Shown here: piece by piece, positions 8,883 through 17,465 of the stretch
Layout: each line of letters starts with the position of its first letter
Numbering within the stretch: the first letter of the stretch is position 1
Assembly: GCF_013408175.1 (NCBI RefSeq)
Contig: NZ_JACBYW010000002.1
Coordinates: 62,001-126,000 of the forward strand
Length of the DNA: 64,000 bases
Origin: Actinopolyspora biskrensis
Lineage (GTDB): Bacteria > Actinomycetota > Actinomycetes > Mycobacteriales > Pseudonocardiaceae
Reading direction: 5' to 3'
Made by a program: the position numbers and the translations under genes
The notes under the pieces: model-generated
What the model was told of the DNA's origin: nothing
The model's input: only the letters and a program-made list of their open reading frames with translations
The model's database searches: none

Positions 8883-9518
8883 TCAACCGGCCACCAGCCC
8901 CACGGAGATCCCGAGGAAGGCGATCGCGCTCACGAGGTCCAGCGAGTTGCGGAAACCGGGCCTGCGCAGTCTGTCCGCTATCCGGGAGGCGGTGAGCACG
9001 ATCGCGAACTCCCAGACGGCGGCCAGCAGGAGGAAGACCGCCCCGAGCGCCGCCAGCTGAATCGCCGGGTTGCTCGCCGAGCCGACGAACTGGGGGAGGA
9101 AGGCCAGGCTGAACAGCAACATCTTCGGATTGGTGATGTTGCTCAGCAATCCCCGCAGGTACGGGTTCGCCTCGGGGCGCACGTTCTCCTCCGGCGCGGA
9201 AGCGCTCGTGACCTCCTTACGGGTGAGCCACAGACCCCGCAGAATGCTGATCGCCAGGTACACCAGGTACGCGGCGCCGACCCATTTCATCACGGAGAGG
9301 ACTTCCGGTCTGCTGGTGATCAGCGCGCCGAGTCCGGAGATCACGACGCTCACCTGTATCAGGCTCGCCGTGTGGATGCCGGCCAGCGCGTGGACTCCGG
9401 GACGGGGGCCGAATCGCACCGAGGTACGCAGCAGCAGGAAGGTGTCCACCCCTGGTGTGAGTATGACCACCGCGCTGGCCAGCACGAAGGCCGGGAGGGT
9501 GCCGACATCCAACAGCAT
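8883..9518 (-). CDS. LysE/RhtB-family amino-acid exporter
   Basis: This 211-residue membrane protein has about six hydrophobic helices. The family start is FVLASAVVILTPGVDTFLLLRTS (the TPGP-like loop), followed by PGVHALAGIHTASLIQVSVV, MKWVGAAYLVYLAISILRG and ITNPKMLLFSLAFLPQFV. LysE/RhtB exporters expel amino acids or their analogues by proton antiport; the substrate is not evident. ATG 9518 was chosen because AAGGA lies 6 bp before it; a GTG 18 bp upstream lacks a site. It is read convergently with the first protease and divergently from the second. Confidence 0.88.
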   Translation of the reverse strand: MLLDVGTLPAFVLASAVVILTPGVDTFLLLRTSVRFGPRPGVHALAGIHTASLIQVSVVISGLGALITSRPEVLSVMKWVGAAYLVYLAISILRGLWLTRKEVTSASAPEENVRPEANPYLRGLLSNITNPKMLLFSLAFLPQFVGSASNPAIQLAALGAVFLLLAAVWEFAIVLTASRIADRLRRPGFRNSLDLVSAIAFLGISVGLVAG

Positions 9519-9832
9519 GGCGTTCCTTTCGTTCACGGCGGGACGCGATTCGAGTACCGGGTCCGGAGGCAGAAGATCACCCGCACGAGGGCGACTTGCT
9601 CACGCGATCGGGTGTTCTTGTGCTCGGCAGGGTCGGGGTTCGTACCGCTGAAGCATGCCCACTGGTAAAGAAAAGGCTTTGTGTGCTCGGTTTAACGGGA
9701 ACTTTTCCGACCAAAGACCATGTTAACGAAAAAAATTGCTGTTCAGCAGTGAGCTGTCCCTCATGTGAGCAGTACGACAGGGGAGCTACAGTCCGCCGTT
9801 GGTACGACACGTCCGGAGTGGGGTGACGGTGG
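9519..9832. other. Intergenic region with an AT-rich island between lysE-like gene and second protease
   Basis: 314 bp without a supported gene. About 9655-9745 is strikingly AT-rich for this genome, with two GTTAAC/GTTTAAC motifs, a run of seven A's near 9730 and the short palindrome TGCTG-tt-CAGCA at 9737-9748. This is a plausible promoter/operator zone for one or both divergent genes. No -35/-10 pair could be fixed. Confidence 0.5.
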
Positions 9833-10669
9833 TTGCGCTTTGGTTGCGAACGGCGACGCGCGGTGTCGAGGGGGCTGCTCCTCCGAGCGGTCGTGCTCGC
9901 CGTCGTCGTCCTGGTGAGCGGAGCGCAGCACGCGGCCGTGGCGGCCGTGTCGGGGACGGAGCACAACGGTCCCCGGGCGCGGGTGGTCGGTGGGGAGACC
10001 ACGAGGCTCGGAGAGGCGCCGTGGGTGGCCGCGCTCACCGATCGCTCGGGAGGACAGTTCTGCGGCGGCACGCTCGTGGCGGCCGACAAGGTCGTGACCG
10101 CGGCGCACTGCACGATGGATCCCGCCAACGAGACCCCCCGCTCGGTTCGGAACCTGCGCGTGGTGCTCGGGAGGAAGGACCTCCGCACCGGAACGGGACG
10201 AGCGGTCGAGGTCGAGCGTGTCTGGCGGCACCCCCGGTACGAGCACTTCACGAGCGGGTTCGACGTGGCCGTGCTGACCCTGAGCCGGGAGGTGGCCACT
10301 CGTCCCGTGGAACTGGTGGAGGCGGGCGAGAAGGCGCCGTACGCCCCCGGAACCACCGGTTCCGTCTACGGCTGGGGGCGCACCGGGGAGTCGGCTCCGG
10401 CCTCGCCGGTGCTGCGTTCGGTACGCCTTCCCGTCATGGAGAACTCCCGCTGTGCGCGGGCGTACGAGTCCTTCGACTCCGGGAAGATGTTCTGCGCCGG
10501 TTATCCGGAAGGTGGCAAGGACGCCTGCGCGGGCGACTCCGGCGGCCCCTTCATCGTGCGGGGCAGACTGGTCGGCGTGGTCTCGTACGGGAACGGTTGC
10601 GCTCGTTCGGGCTTCCCCGGCGTCTACACCAGGCTCGCGCGGTACGTGGACGAGATCGGCGGGGCGTGA
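9833..10669 (+). CDS. Second secreted trypsin-like serine protease (S1 family)
   Basis: This is a paralog of the 7944-8753 protease, 278 residues from a TTG start. It has a basic N-terminus, hydrophobic signal (about 15-30, then AQHAAVAA), propeptide, activation junction VVGG (51-54), His92 in TAAHC, Asp in FDVAVLTL and the Ser in KDACAGDSGGP. The specificity-pocket residue is again Asp, so cleavage after Lys/Arg is expected. The start is uncertain: TTG 9833 keeps a twin-basic N-terminus, while GTG 9863 would start directly before the signal helix (MSRGLLLRAVV); neither has a strong ribosome site. It ends 161 bp before the convergent deaminase gene. Confidence 0.9.
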   Translation: MRFGCERRRAVSRGLLLRAVVLAVVVLVSGAQHAAVAAVSGTEHNGPRARVVGGETTRLGEAPWVAALTDRSGGQFCGGTLVAADKVVTAAHCTMDPANETPRSVRNLRVVLGRKDLRTGTGRAVEVERVWRHPRYEHFTSGFDVAVLTLSREVATRPVELVEAGEKAPYAPGTTGSVYGWGRTGESAPASPVLRSVRLPVMENSRCARAYESFDSGKMFCAGYPEGGKDACAGDSGGPFIVRGRLVGVVSYGNGCARSGFPGVYTRLARYVDEIGGA

Positions 10670-10830
10670 ACGTACGGGCTTCCGGAACCACTGGGAGGTC
10701 GCGCGGCTCGGTTCGCTCGGCGGGGCCGGTTGATCGGGTGGTCACAAGCGGCTGCGCCGCTCGCCCGACGACCGGCCCGGCCGAGCGGGCGCTCGCCCGA
10801 ACAGCGCGGGCGCTGAGCGGAGAACTCCGA

Positions 10831-11832
10831 TCAGCCCGAGTGGACCTCCCCGCGAAGCCGGTCGCGTTCTGACTCGGACAGGAACGCGGCCTCGACCGAA
10901 TTGAGCGCGAGTTCCCGGAGTTCCGGGACGCCGAAACCGAGCTCGTGCTCGATCGCCTCGAAGTTGTCCCCGACGTGACCGCCGAAGTAACTCGGATCGT
11001 CCGAATTGATCGTGGTGCGGACTCCGGCGTCCACCAGACGGGGCAGGCAGTGCTGGGAGAGGGTGTCCACACAACGCAGGCGCACGTTCGACAGCGGGCA
11101 CACCGTCAGGGGCATCCGGTCCCGGGCGAGCCGTTTGACGAGTTCCTCGTCGTCGATCGCCCTGATCCCGTGGTCGACGCGCTCCACGCCGAGCACGTCC
11201 AGCGCCTGCCAGACGTATTCCGCAGGCCCTTCCTCCCCCGCGTGCGCGACCAGGTGCAACCCGGCCTCGCGGGCGCGGGCGAACACGTTCGCGAAGTCCG
11301 CCGGGGGATGTCCCAGCTCGGCCGAGTCGAGCCCGACGCCGATGATGCGGTGTGAGTGTTCGAGCAGCTCGTCGAGCATGCGCTCGGCCTCCTCGGGGCC
11401 GCGGTCCCGGAGGAAGCACGCGATCAGTCCGGTGCTGACGCCGAAACGCTCCCGACTGCTCGACAACGAGGCCTCCAAACCGTCGAGCACGGTTCCGAGG
11501 GAGACTCCCCGCGTCGTGTGCGCCTGTGGGTCGAAGAAGATCTCGGCGTGGCGAACCCCTTGTCGTGCCGCCCTGGCGAGGTAGTCGTCGGCCAGGGCGG
11601 TGAAGTCCTCGGCCTGCCGCAGCACGTTCATACCCGTGTAGTAGAGATCCAGGAACGACTGCAGGTCGCTGAAGTCGTAGCGTCCCCGAAGGTCTTCGAC
11701 ACCGGCGTAGGGCAGGGCGATGCCGTTGCGCCGCGCGCGGTCGAAGGTCAACTCCGGTTCGAGAGCTCCCTCTATGTGTACGTGCAGTTCGGCCTTGGGC
11801 AGCGTCGAGGGCGTCGGTGTTTCGGGAGCCAC
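10831..11832 (-). CDS. Adenine/adenosine deaminase family protein
   Basis: This 333-residue metal-dependent amidohydrolase has the zinc-ligand motif HVH (H17 and H19 in AELHVHIEG), the HAGEE catalytic segment, DHGIRAIDD, and NSDDPSYFGG near the C-terminus. The last motif, with SYFGG rather than the LIFGS-type loop of true adenosine deaminases, matches the adenine deaminase (EC 3.5.4.2) branch, so adenine to hypoxanthine is the likelier reaction. This is inference from one motif. GTG 11832 was selected because GGAAGGAGACGAG immediately precedes it; the frame is open further upstream without a site. Purine salvage role, cytosolic. Confidence 0.88.
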   Translation of the reverse strand: MAPETPTPSTLPKAELHVHIEGALEPELTFDRARRNGIALPYAGVEDLRGRYDFSDLQSFLDLYYTGMNVLRQAEDFTALADDYLARAARQGVRHAEIFFDPQAHTTRGVSLGTVLDGLEASLSSSRERFGVSTGLIACFLRDRGPEEAERMLDELLEHSHRIIGVGLDSAELGHPPADFANVFARAREAGLHLVAHAGEEGPAEYVWQALDVLGVERVDHGIRAIDDEELVKRLARDRMPLTVCPLSNVRLRCVDTLSQHCLPRLVDAGVRTTINSDDPSYFGGHVGDNFEAIEHELGFGVPELRELALNSVEAAFLSESERDRLRGEVHSG

Positions 11833-12003
11833 CTCGTCTCCTTCCTGTGGCGGATCAGCCGAGCGGACAACCATACAGCCGATCCGCCGGGGGTGGACCG
11901 GCAGTGAGTCGAACAGCACTCCGATCGGGGGAGCTCACCCGTGGCGGATCGGAGCCGCGGTGTCCCGGAATCCCCGGGGAGGGGGTGTGATAGGCAGGGA
12001 AGG

Positions 12004-12483
12004 GTGAACCTGCAGCCTCTCGCCACCGCAGTGCACCGTGCCTACACGGCCGATCTGGCCCCCGAGGACTTCTACCGTATGTTGCGGCTGCGGGTGGACG
12101 TGTTCGTCGTCGAACAGCAGTGTCCCTACCCCGAGCTGGACGGGCGCGACCTCGAGACCGCGACCCGGCACTTCTGGATCGACGCCGGGGGAACCCAGGT
12201 GCTCGGGTACCTGCGTCTGCTCGAGGAGCCCGGCGGGACCTACCGGATCGGACGCGTGTGCACGGCCGGGAGCGCTCGCGGGATGGGGCTCGGCAAGAAA
12301 CTCATGCGCGCGGCGGTGGCCGAGGTGCGCAAGTCGCCCACTGCGCTCTCGGCGCAGACCCGGGCCGTCGACTTCTACCGCTCGTTCGGTTTCCTCGAGT
12401 GCGGTGGACCCTACGAGGAGGACGGGATCCCGCACGTCGACATGCACAGGGACCCGGAGAGAGTGACCGGGCTAACGAGATAG
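12004..12483 (+). CDS. ElaA-like GNAT N-acetyltransferase
   Basis: This 159-residue protein matches ElaA-type acetyltransferases: FYRMLRLRVDVFVVEQQCPY (residues 23-42) with ELDGRD following, and the acetyl-CoA loop RVCTAGSARGMGLGKKLM. The tail FYRSFGFLECGGPYEEDGIPHVDM is also typical. The substrate is unknown. The start GTG 12004 gives a length close to E. coli ElaA and lies 7 nt after TAGGCA, a -10-like hexamer; an upstream in-frame GTG at 11941 would add a non-conserved tail. It is divergent from the deaminase and ends just before the first cobalamin riboswitch promoter. Confidence 0.88.
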   Translation: MNLQPLATAVHRAYTADLAPEDFYRMLRLRVDVFVVEQQCPYPELDGRDLETATRHFWIDAGGTQVLGYLRLLEEPGGTYRIGRVCTAGSARGMGLGKKLMRAAVAEVRKSPTALSAQTRAVDFYRSFGFLECGGPYEEDGIPHVDMHRDPERVTGLTR

Positions 12484-12493
12484 CTCACGATGC

Positions 12494-12522
12494 TTGGTCG
12501 CCGAGCGCGCTTCTGCGACCAT
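12494..12522 (+). promoter_or_regulatory. Putative promoter of the first cobalamin riboswitch leader
   Basis: TTGGTC (12494-12499) and GACCAT (12517-12522) are 17 bp apart and would start transcription near 12529, just where the riboswitch begins. The -10 keeps only the A and final T of TAnnnT, so confidence is moderate. Confidence 0.4.
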
Positions 12523-12528
12523 GCACGT

Positions 12529-12700
12529 TGGTCCAAGCGAGCAACGGTCAGGAAGCCGGTGTGAATCCGGCACGGCCGGCGCCACTGTGACCGGGTAGCG
12601 GTTCTCCCGTACGAGTGCCACCGGGGTTTCCCAGGGAAGGCCGGAGGAGCGCGTCGATCCGGGAGTCAGGACACTGCCGTTGCCTCGTTCCGCAACCAGG
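12529..12700 (+). promoter_or_regulatory. Cobalamin (AdoCbl) riboswitch 1, upstream of the chelatase gene
   Basis: The leader holds the conserved cobalamin-aptamer elements in order: GGAAGCCGGTGTGAATCCGG, the B12 box GCCACTGTGA (12581-12590) followed by CCGGG, and the closing GGGAGTCAGGAC (about 12661-12672). It ends about 30 nt before the start codon, whose ribosome site (AGGAAGGA, 12717-12724) could be occluded by the expression platform. Known riboswitches of this class repress when adenosylcobalamin is abundant, so the chelatase-cobO-cobB genes should be off in high B12. Outer boundaries are approximate. Confidence 0.92.
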
Positions 12701-12732
12701 GGCGTCCGAGACCCTAGGAAGGAATACCGGCG

Positions 12733-14922
12733 ATGACCGCTGCCACGTCGACCTCGTCGACCGTGCGTTATCCGTTCTCCGCTGTTGTCGGGCACGACGA
12801 TCTGCGTCTGGGGTTGCTGCTCAACGCGGTCTATCCCCGCATCGGCGGGGTGTTGGTGCGCGGCGAGAAGGGCACGGCCAAGTCCACCATCGTCCGTGCG
12901 CTCGCCTCGCTGCTGCCCGCGGTCGACGTGGTGGAGAACTGCCGGTTCGGTTGTGACCCCTCCGCTCCGGACTCGCGCTGCCCCGACGGGCCGCACGACG
13001 GTGAAGTCGGACGAACGCGGCGTGCCGCCCAACTGGTGGAACTCCCCGTGGGTGCCTCCGAGGACCGGCTGGTCGGGTCGTTGGACGTGGAACGCGCGTT
13101 GACCGAAGGTGTGCGCGCCTACCAGCCCGGCCTGTTGGCGGCGGCGCACCGCGGAGTCCTCTACGTCGACGAAGTGAACCTGCTGCACGACCACCTGGTC
13201 GACCTGTTGCTCGACGCCGCCGCGATGGGGAGGGCCCACGTCGAGCGCGAAGGTGTCTCCCTGTCGCACGCGGCCTCCTTCCTGCTGGTCGGCACCATGA
13301 ACCCGGAGGAGGGGGAGCTGCGTCCCCAGCTGCTGGACCGCTTCGGGCTGACGGTCCAGGTGTCGGCTTCCCGCGAGGTGGAGACACGTACCGAAGTCGT
13401 GCGGAGGCGGCTGCGGTTCGACGCCGATCCGGTCGGTTTCTCCGCGGAGTGGGCGGAGTCCGACGCCGAACTGGCCCGTCGGATCGCGGACGCCCGTTCC
13501 CGGGTGGACTCGGTCGAGCTGCCTTCTTCCGAGGTCAGGCGAATCGCTTCCGTGTGCGCTTCGTTCGAGGTGGACGGAATGCGCGCCGATCTGGTGCTGG
13601 CCCGTGCCGCCGTGGCCCACGCGGCTTGGCGCGGTGTGAACGCGGTCGCCGCGACCGATGTGGAGGCGGCGGCGCGGCTGGCGCTGCCGCACAGGCGCAG
13701 GCGTGACCCGTTCGACGAGCCGGGCATGGACGAGCAGCAGCTTCAGCAGGCCCTGGAGGACGCCGAAGCTGAGGTCGAGGCGGAGGAGACCACCGGAGGG
13801 GAGACCTCCGAGGGCACGGCGGAGAAGACGGCGGATCCGGGAGGTTCGGACGGCGAGTCCGGTTCGGACGGCTCCGACGGAAGCGAGAACCCCGAGGACG
13901 GACCGGAGGACGACGACCCCGGCGGAGGGGTCGGTGGTTCTCCGGACGGGAACGGTCCCGACGGGGGACCGGGCGGAGGCGCGGGCGGAAACGCGCCCTC
14001 GGAAGGCCCGTCCGGGGAGAACGGAACCGGCAACGGGCCCGGCAGTGCTCCCGAGGAGCGCACTTCCGGGGCAACGGAACCGGACTTCCGGGCACGCATG
14101 TTGGAGATCCCCGGTCTGGGCGAGGGGGCTCCGGGACGGCGTTCCAGGTCCCGCTCCCGCACCGGGCAGGTGGTGCGCGCGTCCGCGGTGGACGGACACG
14201 GTGTTCACCTGCAGGCCACTCTGGCCGCCGCGGCCCCCCACCAGTGCGCCCGCGGCAGGAGCGGTCCCGGACTGCGGTTGCGTCCGGAGGACCTGCGGCA
14301 CGGTGTCCGGGAGGGACGTGAGGGCAACCTCGTGCTGTTCGCGGTGGACGCCTCGGGGTCGATGGCCGCCCGGGAACGGATGTCGGCCGTCAGCGGTGCG
14401 GTACTCGCGCTGTTGCGGGACGCCTACCAGCGCAGGGACAAGGTGGGGGTCGTGACCTTTCGGGGGACCTCCGGGGAGGTCGCCCTGCCCCCCACCTCGT
14501 CGGTCGACACCGCCGCCGCGCGCATGCGCAAACTGCCCACCGGCGGAAAGACCCCCCTCGCGGACGGTCTGCTGACCGCGCGCAGGGTGATTCGCACCGA
14601 ACGGATGCGCGATCCGCAACGGCGCCCCCTGCTCGTGGTGCTCACCGACGGGAAGGCCACCGTGGGAGTGGACCCGGGGGGCGAAAGGGCCAACCGTGGC
14701 CGCAAGGCCGTCGACGACGCGCTGCGTTCGGCCGGCCTGCTGGCCGAGCTCGGTGTCGCGTCCGTGGTCGTGGACTGCGAGAGCGGTCCGATCCGGCTCG
14801 GGCTCGCCGACCGGCTCGCTCGGGGACTCGGCGCGCCCAACCTGCAGTTGTCCGAACTCTCGGCCGACAACGTGGCCGGAGTCGTCCGGGCCGCGCGAAC
14901 CGCAGGCCCGGTGCCCGCGTGA
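12733..14922 (+). CDS. Magnesium/cobalt chelatase ChlI-ChlD-like fusion (putative cobaltochelatase AAA+/VWA subunit)
   Basis: This 729-residue protein joins two chelatase modules. The N-terminal AAA+ domain has Walker [10 protein letters not shown] (44-52), Walker [11 protein letters not shown] and sensor region [20 protein letters not shown]. An acidic Gly/Glu/Asp-rich linker (about 335-455) follows. The C-terminal von Willebrand A domain has the MIDAS motif DASGS (539-543) and later [12 protein letters not shown] and VLTDGKA. In many actinobacteria such a ChlID fusion, rather than CobS and CobT, is thought to power the CobN chelatase; cobN lies at 26472-30086. It sits directly behind a cobalamin riboswitch and upstream of cobO and cobB, which supports cobalt insertion over magnesium chelation. 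Confidence 0.9.
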   Translation: MTAATSTSSTVRYPFSAVVGHDDLRLGLLLNAVYPRIGGVLVRGEKGTAKSTIVRALASLLPAVDVVENCRFGCDPSAPDSRCPDGPHDGEVGRTRRAAQLVELPVGASEDRLVGSLDVERALTEGVRAYQPGLLAAAHRGVLYVDEVNLLHDHLVDLLLDAAAMGRAHVEREGVSLSHAASFLLVGTMNPEEGELRPQLLDRFGLTVQVSASREVETRTEVVRRRLRFDADPVGFSAEWAESDAELARRIADARSRVDSVELPSSEVRRIASVCASFEVDGMRADLVLARAAVAHAAWRGVNAVAATDVEAAARLALPHRRRRDPFDEPGMDEQQLQQALEDAEAEVEAEETTGGETSEGTAEKTADPGGSDGESGSDGSDGSENPEDGPEDDDPGGGVGGSPDGNGPDGGPGGGAGGNAPSEGPSGENGTGNGPGSAPEERTSGATEPDFRARMLEIPGLGEGAPGRRSRSRSRTGQVVRASAVDGHGVHLQATLAAAAPHQCARGRSGPGLRLRPEDLRHGVREGREGNLVLFAVDASGSMAARERMSAVSGAVLALLRDAYQRRDKVGVVTFRGTSGEVALPPTSSVDTAAARMRKLPTGGKTPLADGLLTARRVIRTERMRDPQRRPLLVVLTDGKATVGVDPGGERANRGRKAVDDALRSAGLLAELGVASVVVDCESGPIRLGLADRLARGLGAPNLQLSELSADNVAGVVRAARTAGPVPA

Positions 14923-15014
14923 TCCTCGACCGGCGCGCGGGCGTCGGCTCACTACGAGCGGACGTGTTTGCTGGTATGGTGAGCGGCGTTCACCTGGCCC
15001 CCAGAGGTGGACCC

Positions 15015-15066
15015 CAGCGCCCTCGCGCTCCCGGCTACCCCAGCCCGGTTGAGTGCGAGGGCGCTG
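15015..15066 (+). promoter_or_regulatory. Long stem-loop between the chelatase gene and cobO
   Basis: A perfect 12-bp stem, CAGCGCCCTCGC (15015-15026) with GCGAGGGCGCTG (15055-15066), encloses a 28-nt loop that can itself pair (CCGGCT with AGCCCGG, one bulge). It lies in the 271-bp gap between the chelatase stop and cobO. It is not followed by a T-tract, so it could be an attenuator, an mRNA-stability or processing element, or an operator rather than a simple terminator. Nothing else was seen in the gap. Confidence 0.55.
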
Positions 15067-15193
15067 TTCGTCCGCGTGCTTATCCCGTCCCGCCCGCTCC
15101 CGGAACGGCCCGGTGCTTCCTCCGGCCGGGACCCGGTGACCGGGCCGTGCCAACGAACTCGAAGACGAGCGCCGATTCTTTGGAGACTCGACA

Positions 15194-15808
15194 ATGCCAC
15201 AGGGGAAACCGAACAGCGTGCCCGACGACGGGCTGACCACACGGCAGCGGCGCAACAGGCCCCTGCTCGCCGTGCACACCGGATCCATGAAGGGCAAATC
15301 CACTTCGGCCTTCGGAATGGCCCTGCGCGGTTGGAACCAGGGGTGGTCCATCGGCGTGTTCCAGTTCGTCAAGTCCGCGAAATGGCGGGTGGGGGAGGAG
15401 TCCGCCTTCCGCGCCCTGGGCAGGCTGCACGAGGAGACCGGCGAGGGCGGTCCCGTCGAGTGGCACAAGATGGGCGAGGGCTGGTCGTGGACGCGCAAGA
15501 AGAGCACGGAGCAGGACCACGCCGCCGCCGCGCTGGAGGGCTGGCAGGAGATCGCGCGGCGGATCGAGCAGCAGCAGCACGATCTGTACGTGCTCGACGA
15601 GTTCAGCTACCCGCTGCACTGGGGCTGGGTCGACGTGGAGGAGGTCGTGCGGACCCTGCGGGACCGCCCCGGCTTCCAGCACGTGATCATCACCGGTCGT
15701 TACGCGCCGCAGCAGCTCGTCGACGCGGCCGACCTGGCGATGGAGACCGGCAAGCTCAAGCACCCGATGGACTCCGGGCAGAAGGGTCAGAAAGGCATCG
15801 AGTGGTGA
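15194..15808 (+). CDS. cobO: Cob(I)yrinic acid a,c-diamide adenosyltransferase
   Basis: This 204-residue protein is a CobO/BtuR-type adenosyltransferase, which transfers the 5'-deoxyadenosyl group of ATP to the cobalt of cob(I)yrinate a,c-diamide. The unusual P-loop GSMKGKSTSA (30-39) follows LLAVHT, and VFQFVKSAKWRVGEE, GEGWSWTRK, LYVLDEFSYPLHWGWVD and VIITGRYAPQQLVDAADLATE-like segments follow in family order. Length is normal (about 200). ATG 15194 has GGAG 8 bp upstream. Its stop overlaps the cobB start by 4 bp, so the two are coupled. It is expected to act after CobN, ChlID and CobB. Confidence 0.95.
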   Translation: MPQGKPNSVPDDGLTTRQRRNRPLLAVHTGSMKGKSTSAFGMALRGWNQGWSIGVFQFVKSAKWRVGEESAFRALGRLHEETGEGGPVEWHKMGEGWSWTRKKSTEQDHAAAALEGWQEIARRIEQQQHDLYVLDEFSYPLHWGWVDVEEVVRTLRDRPGFQHVIITGRYAPQQLVDAADLAMETGKLKHPMDSGQKGQKGIEW

Positions 15809-17211
15809 GCGCTTCGGTCTCGACCGCGGGGGCGGGGTCGGCCTCCCCCCGCCTCGTCGTAGCGGCTCCCGGGTCGGGCCACGGCAAGACGACCGTGGCC
15901 ACCGGGCTGCTGGCGGCGCTGCGCGGGCGTGGGACGGAGGTGGCCGGGTTCAAGGTCGGCCCCGACTACATCGATCCCGGCTACCACACGATCGCTTCGG
16001 GCGGCCCCGGACGCAATCTCGACCCGGTGCTGGTCGGTGAGCGGTCGATAGCACCGTTGTTCGCGCACGGTTCGCGCACCGCCGAGCTGTCGGTGATCGA
16101 AGGTGTCATGGGGCTTTTCGACGGTCGGCTCGGTTCGGCCGACGAGGTCCCGCCCTTCGGATCGACGGCGCACGTCGCCTCCCTGCTGGACGCGCCGGTC
16201 GTGCTCGTGGTCGACGCGAAGGGGCAGAGCCACAGCACGGCGGCGTTGCTGCACGGGTTCCGCTCCTTCCACCCACAGCTGCAACTGGCCGGGGTGATCT
16301 TCAACAGGGTAGGTTCGCAACGGCACGAGCAGGTGTTGCGCGAGGCGGCTCGAGCGGTCGGTATCAGGGTTCTGGGCGTGCTGGGAAGGGCCGATGACGT
16401 CCAGGTGCCCTCCCGGCATCTCGGTCTGATCACCGCCGCCGAACACGGTCCCGCTGCGGTGCGAGCCGTCGAGTCCATGGCCGATGTCGTGGCCGCCGGG
16501 GTCGATCTGGACGCGGTGGCGGCGCTCGCCGGAACGGCTCCGGCGTTGTCCGCGCGACCCTGGTCCCCGGACGAGGCGATCGGGGACGACACCGGGGTTC
16601 CCCGCGGCGGAGGGGCGCGGATCGCGGTGGCGGGAGGTGCCGCGTTCACCTTCGGCTACGCCGAACACGTGGAGCTGCTGCGCGCCGCGGGCGCGGAGGT
16701 GCTGCCCTTCGACCCGTTGAGCGCGGAGAGCCTGCCCGCGGGAACGACGGGGCTGGTGCTGCCCGGTGGTTTCCCCGAGCAGCACGTCGCCGAGCTGTCC
16801 GCCAACGTCGGGCTGCGCGAGCACGTCGCCGAGCTCGTCGCGAGGGGGGCTCCCGTGCACGCGGAGTGCGCCGGGTTGCTGTACCTGGCGCGCAGCTTGG
16901 ACGGATACCCGCTGTGCGGGGTTGTCGACGTCTCGGCGGAGATGTCCCCGAACCTGACCCTGGGGTACCGCGCGGCCGTTGCCGCCACCGACTCCGTGCT
17001 GTTCCGGGAGGGACAGCGCGTGACGGGGCACGAGTTCCACAGGACCGTGTTGCTGGAGTCGGAGGACTCCGCCCCGGCGTGGTACTGGCGTGCGGAGAAG
17101 GTGGTTACCGAAGGATTCGTCAGCGGCGGGGTTCACGCCTCCTACCTGCACACCCATCCGGCGGGCCAGCCCGGGTCGGTGGCCCGGTTCGTGCGGGCCT
17201 GCGTGCCGTAG
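15805..17211 (+). CDS. cobB: Hydrogenobyrinic/cobyrinic acid a,c-diamide synthase
   Basis: This 468-residue enzyme has two domains. The N-terminal ATP-dependent amidoligase has P-loop APGSGHGKTTVATGLLAALR (21-40), then VGPDYIDPGYH and VIEGVMGLFDG. The C-terminal class-I-like glutamine amidotransferase has nucleophile Cys355 in VHAECAGLLYLA and a later GHEFHRT. It amidates the a and c side chains of the corrin ring using glutamine and ATP. With the late-insertion enzymes CobG and CobN in the same region, hydrogenobyrinate is the expected substrate. Start GTG 15805 overlaps the cobO stop (GTGA); the frame stays open far upstream, but that region overlaps cobO and is not protein-like. Confidence 0.95.
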   Translation: MSASVSTAGAGSASPRLVVAAPGSGHGKTTVATGLLAALRGRGTEVAGFKVGPDYIDPGYHTIASGGPGRNLDPVLVGERSIAPLFAHGSRTAELSVIEGVMGLFDGRLGSADEVPPFGSTAHVASLLDAPVVLVVDAKGQSHSTAALLHGFRSFHPQLQLAGVIFNRVGSQRHEQVLREAARAVGIRVLGVLGRADDVQVPSRHLGLITAAEHGPAAVRAVESMADVVAAGVDLDAVAALAGTAPALSARPWSPDEAIGDDTGVPRGGGARIAVAGGAAFTFGYAEHVELLRAAGAEVLPFDPLSAESLPAGTTGLVLPGGFPEQHVAELSANVGLREHVAELVARGAPVHAECAGLLYLARSLDGYPLCGVVDVSAEMSPNLTLGYRAAVAATDSVLFREGQRVTGHEFHRTVLLESEDSAPAWYWRAEKVVTEGFVSGGVHASYLHTHPAGQPGSVARFVRACVP

Positions 17212-17465
17212 CGGTCGGAACCACCGTCCCGCGGGCCCGGGCGTAAGACGGTTGCCGGGAGGTGTCCTCCCGAACACCCGACGCGTCCACCGAACGGCGG
17301 ACCGTGACGGTACGGTCGAGTGGTCGTCCACTCCGGACTCGTCACGTCACGGGCGCGGGTGACGCGGATGCGTCACGCACCGAGCGGGGCGCTCCAGGGG
17401 ACGACCCGTGGCACCGGTTCCAGTGGTATTAGTTGCACCGCGAGGCGGGAGAGGAGAGCGATCGC

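Noticed and set aside
12472-15507. Open frame of about 1,000 codons on the minus strand opposite the chelatase and cobO genes
   Set aside because: It is antisense to two clear genes, rich in Arg/Gly/Pro/His with no domain, and is explained by GC-rich codon bias on the coding strand.
15007-15804. N-terminal extension of cobB across the whole of cobO
   Set aside because: Conserved CobB sequence begins at the GTG overlapping the cobO stop; the upstream part overlaps cobO in another frame and is not protein-like.
17212-17465. Cobalamin riboswitch before the CobM-like gene
   Set aside because: Only small hairpins were found (CGGGAGG-tgt-CCTCCCG, GAGTGG-tcgt-CCACTC, GTGACGC-ggat-GCGTCAC); the B12 box and aptamer core are absent.
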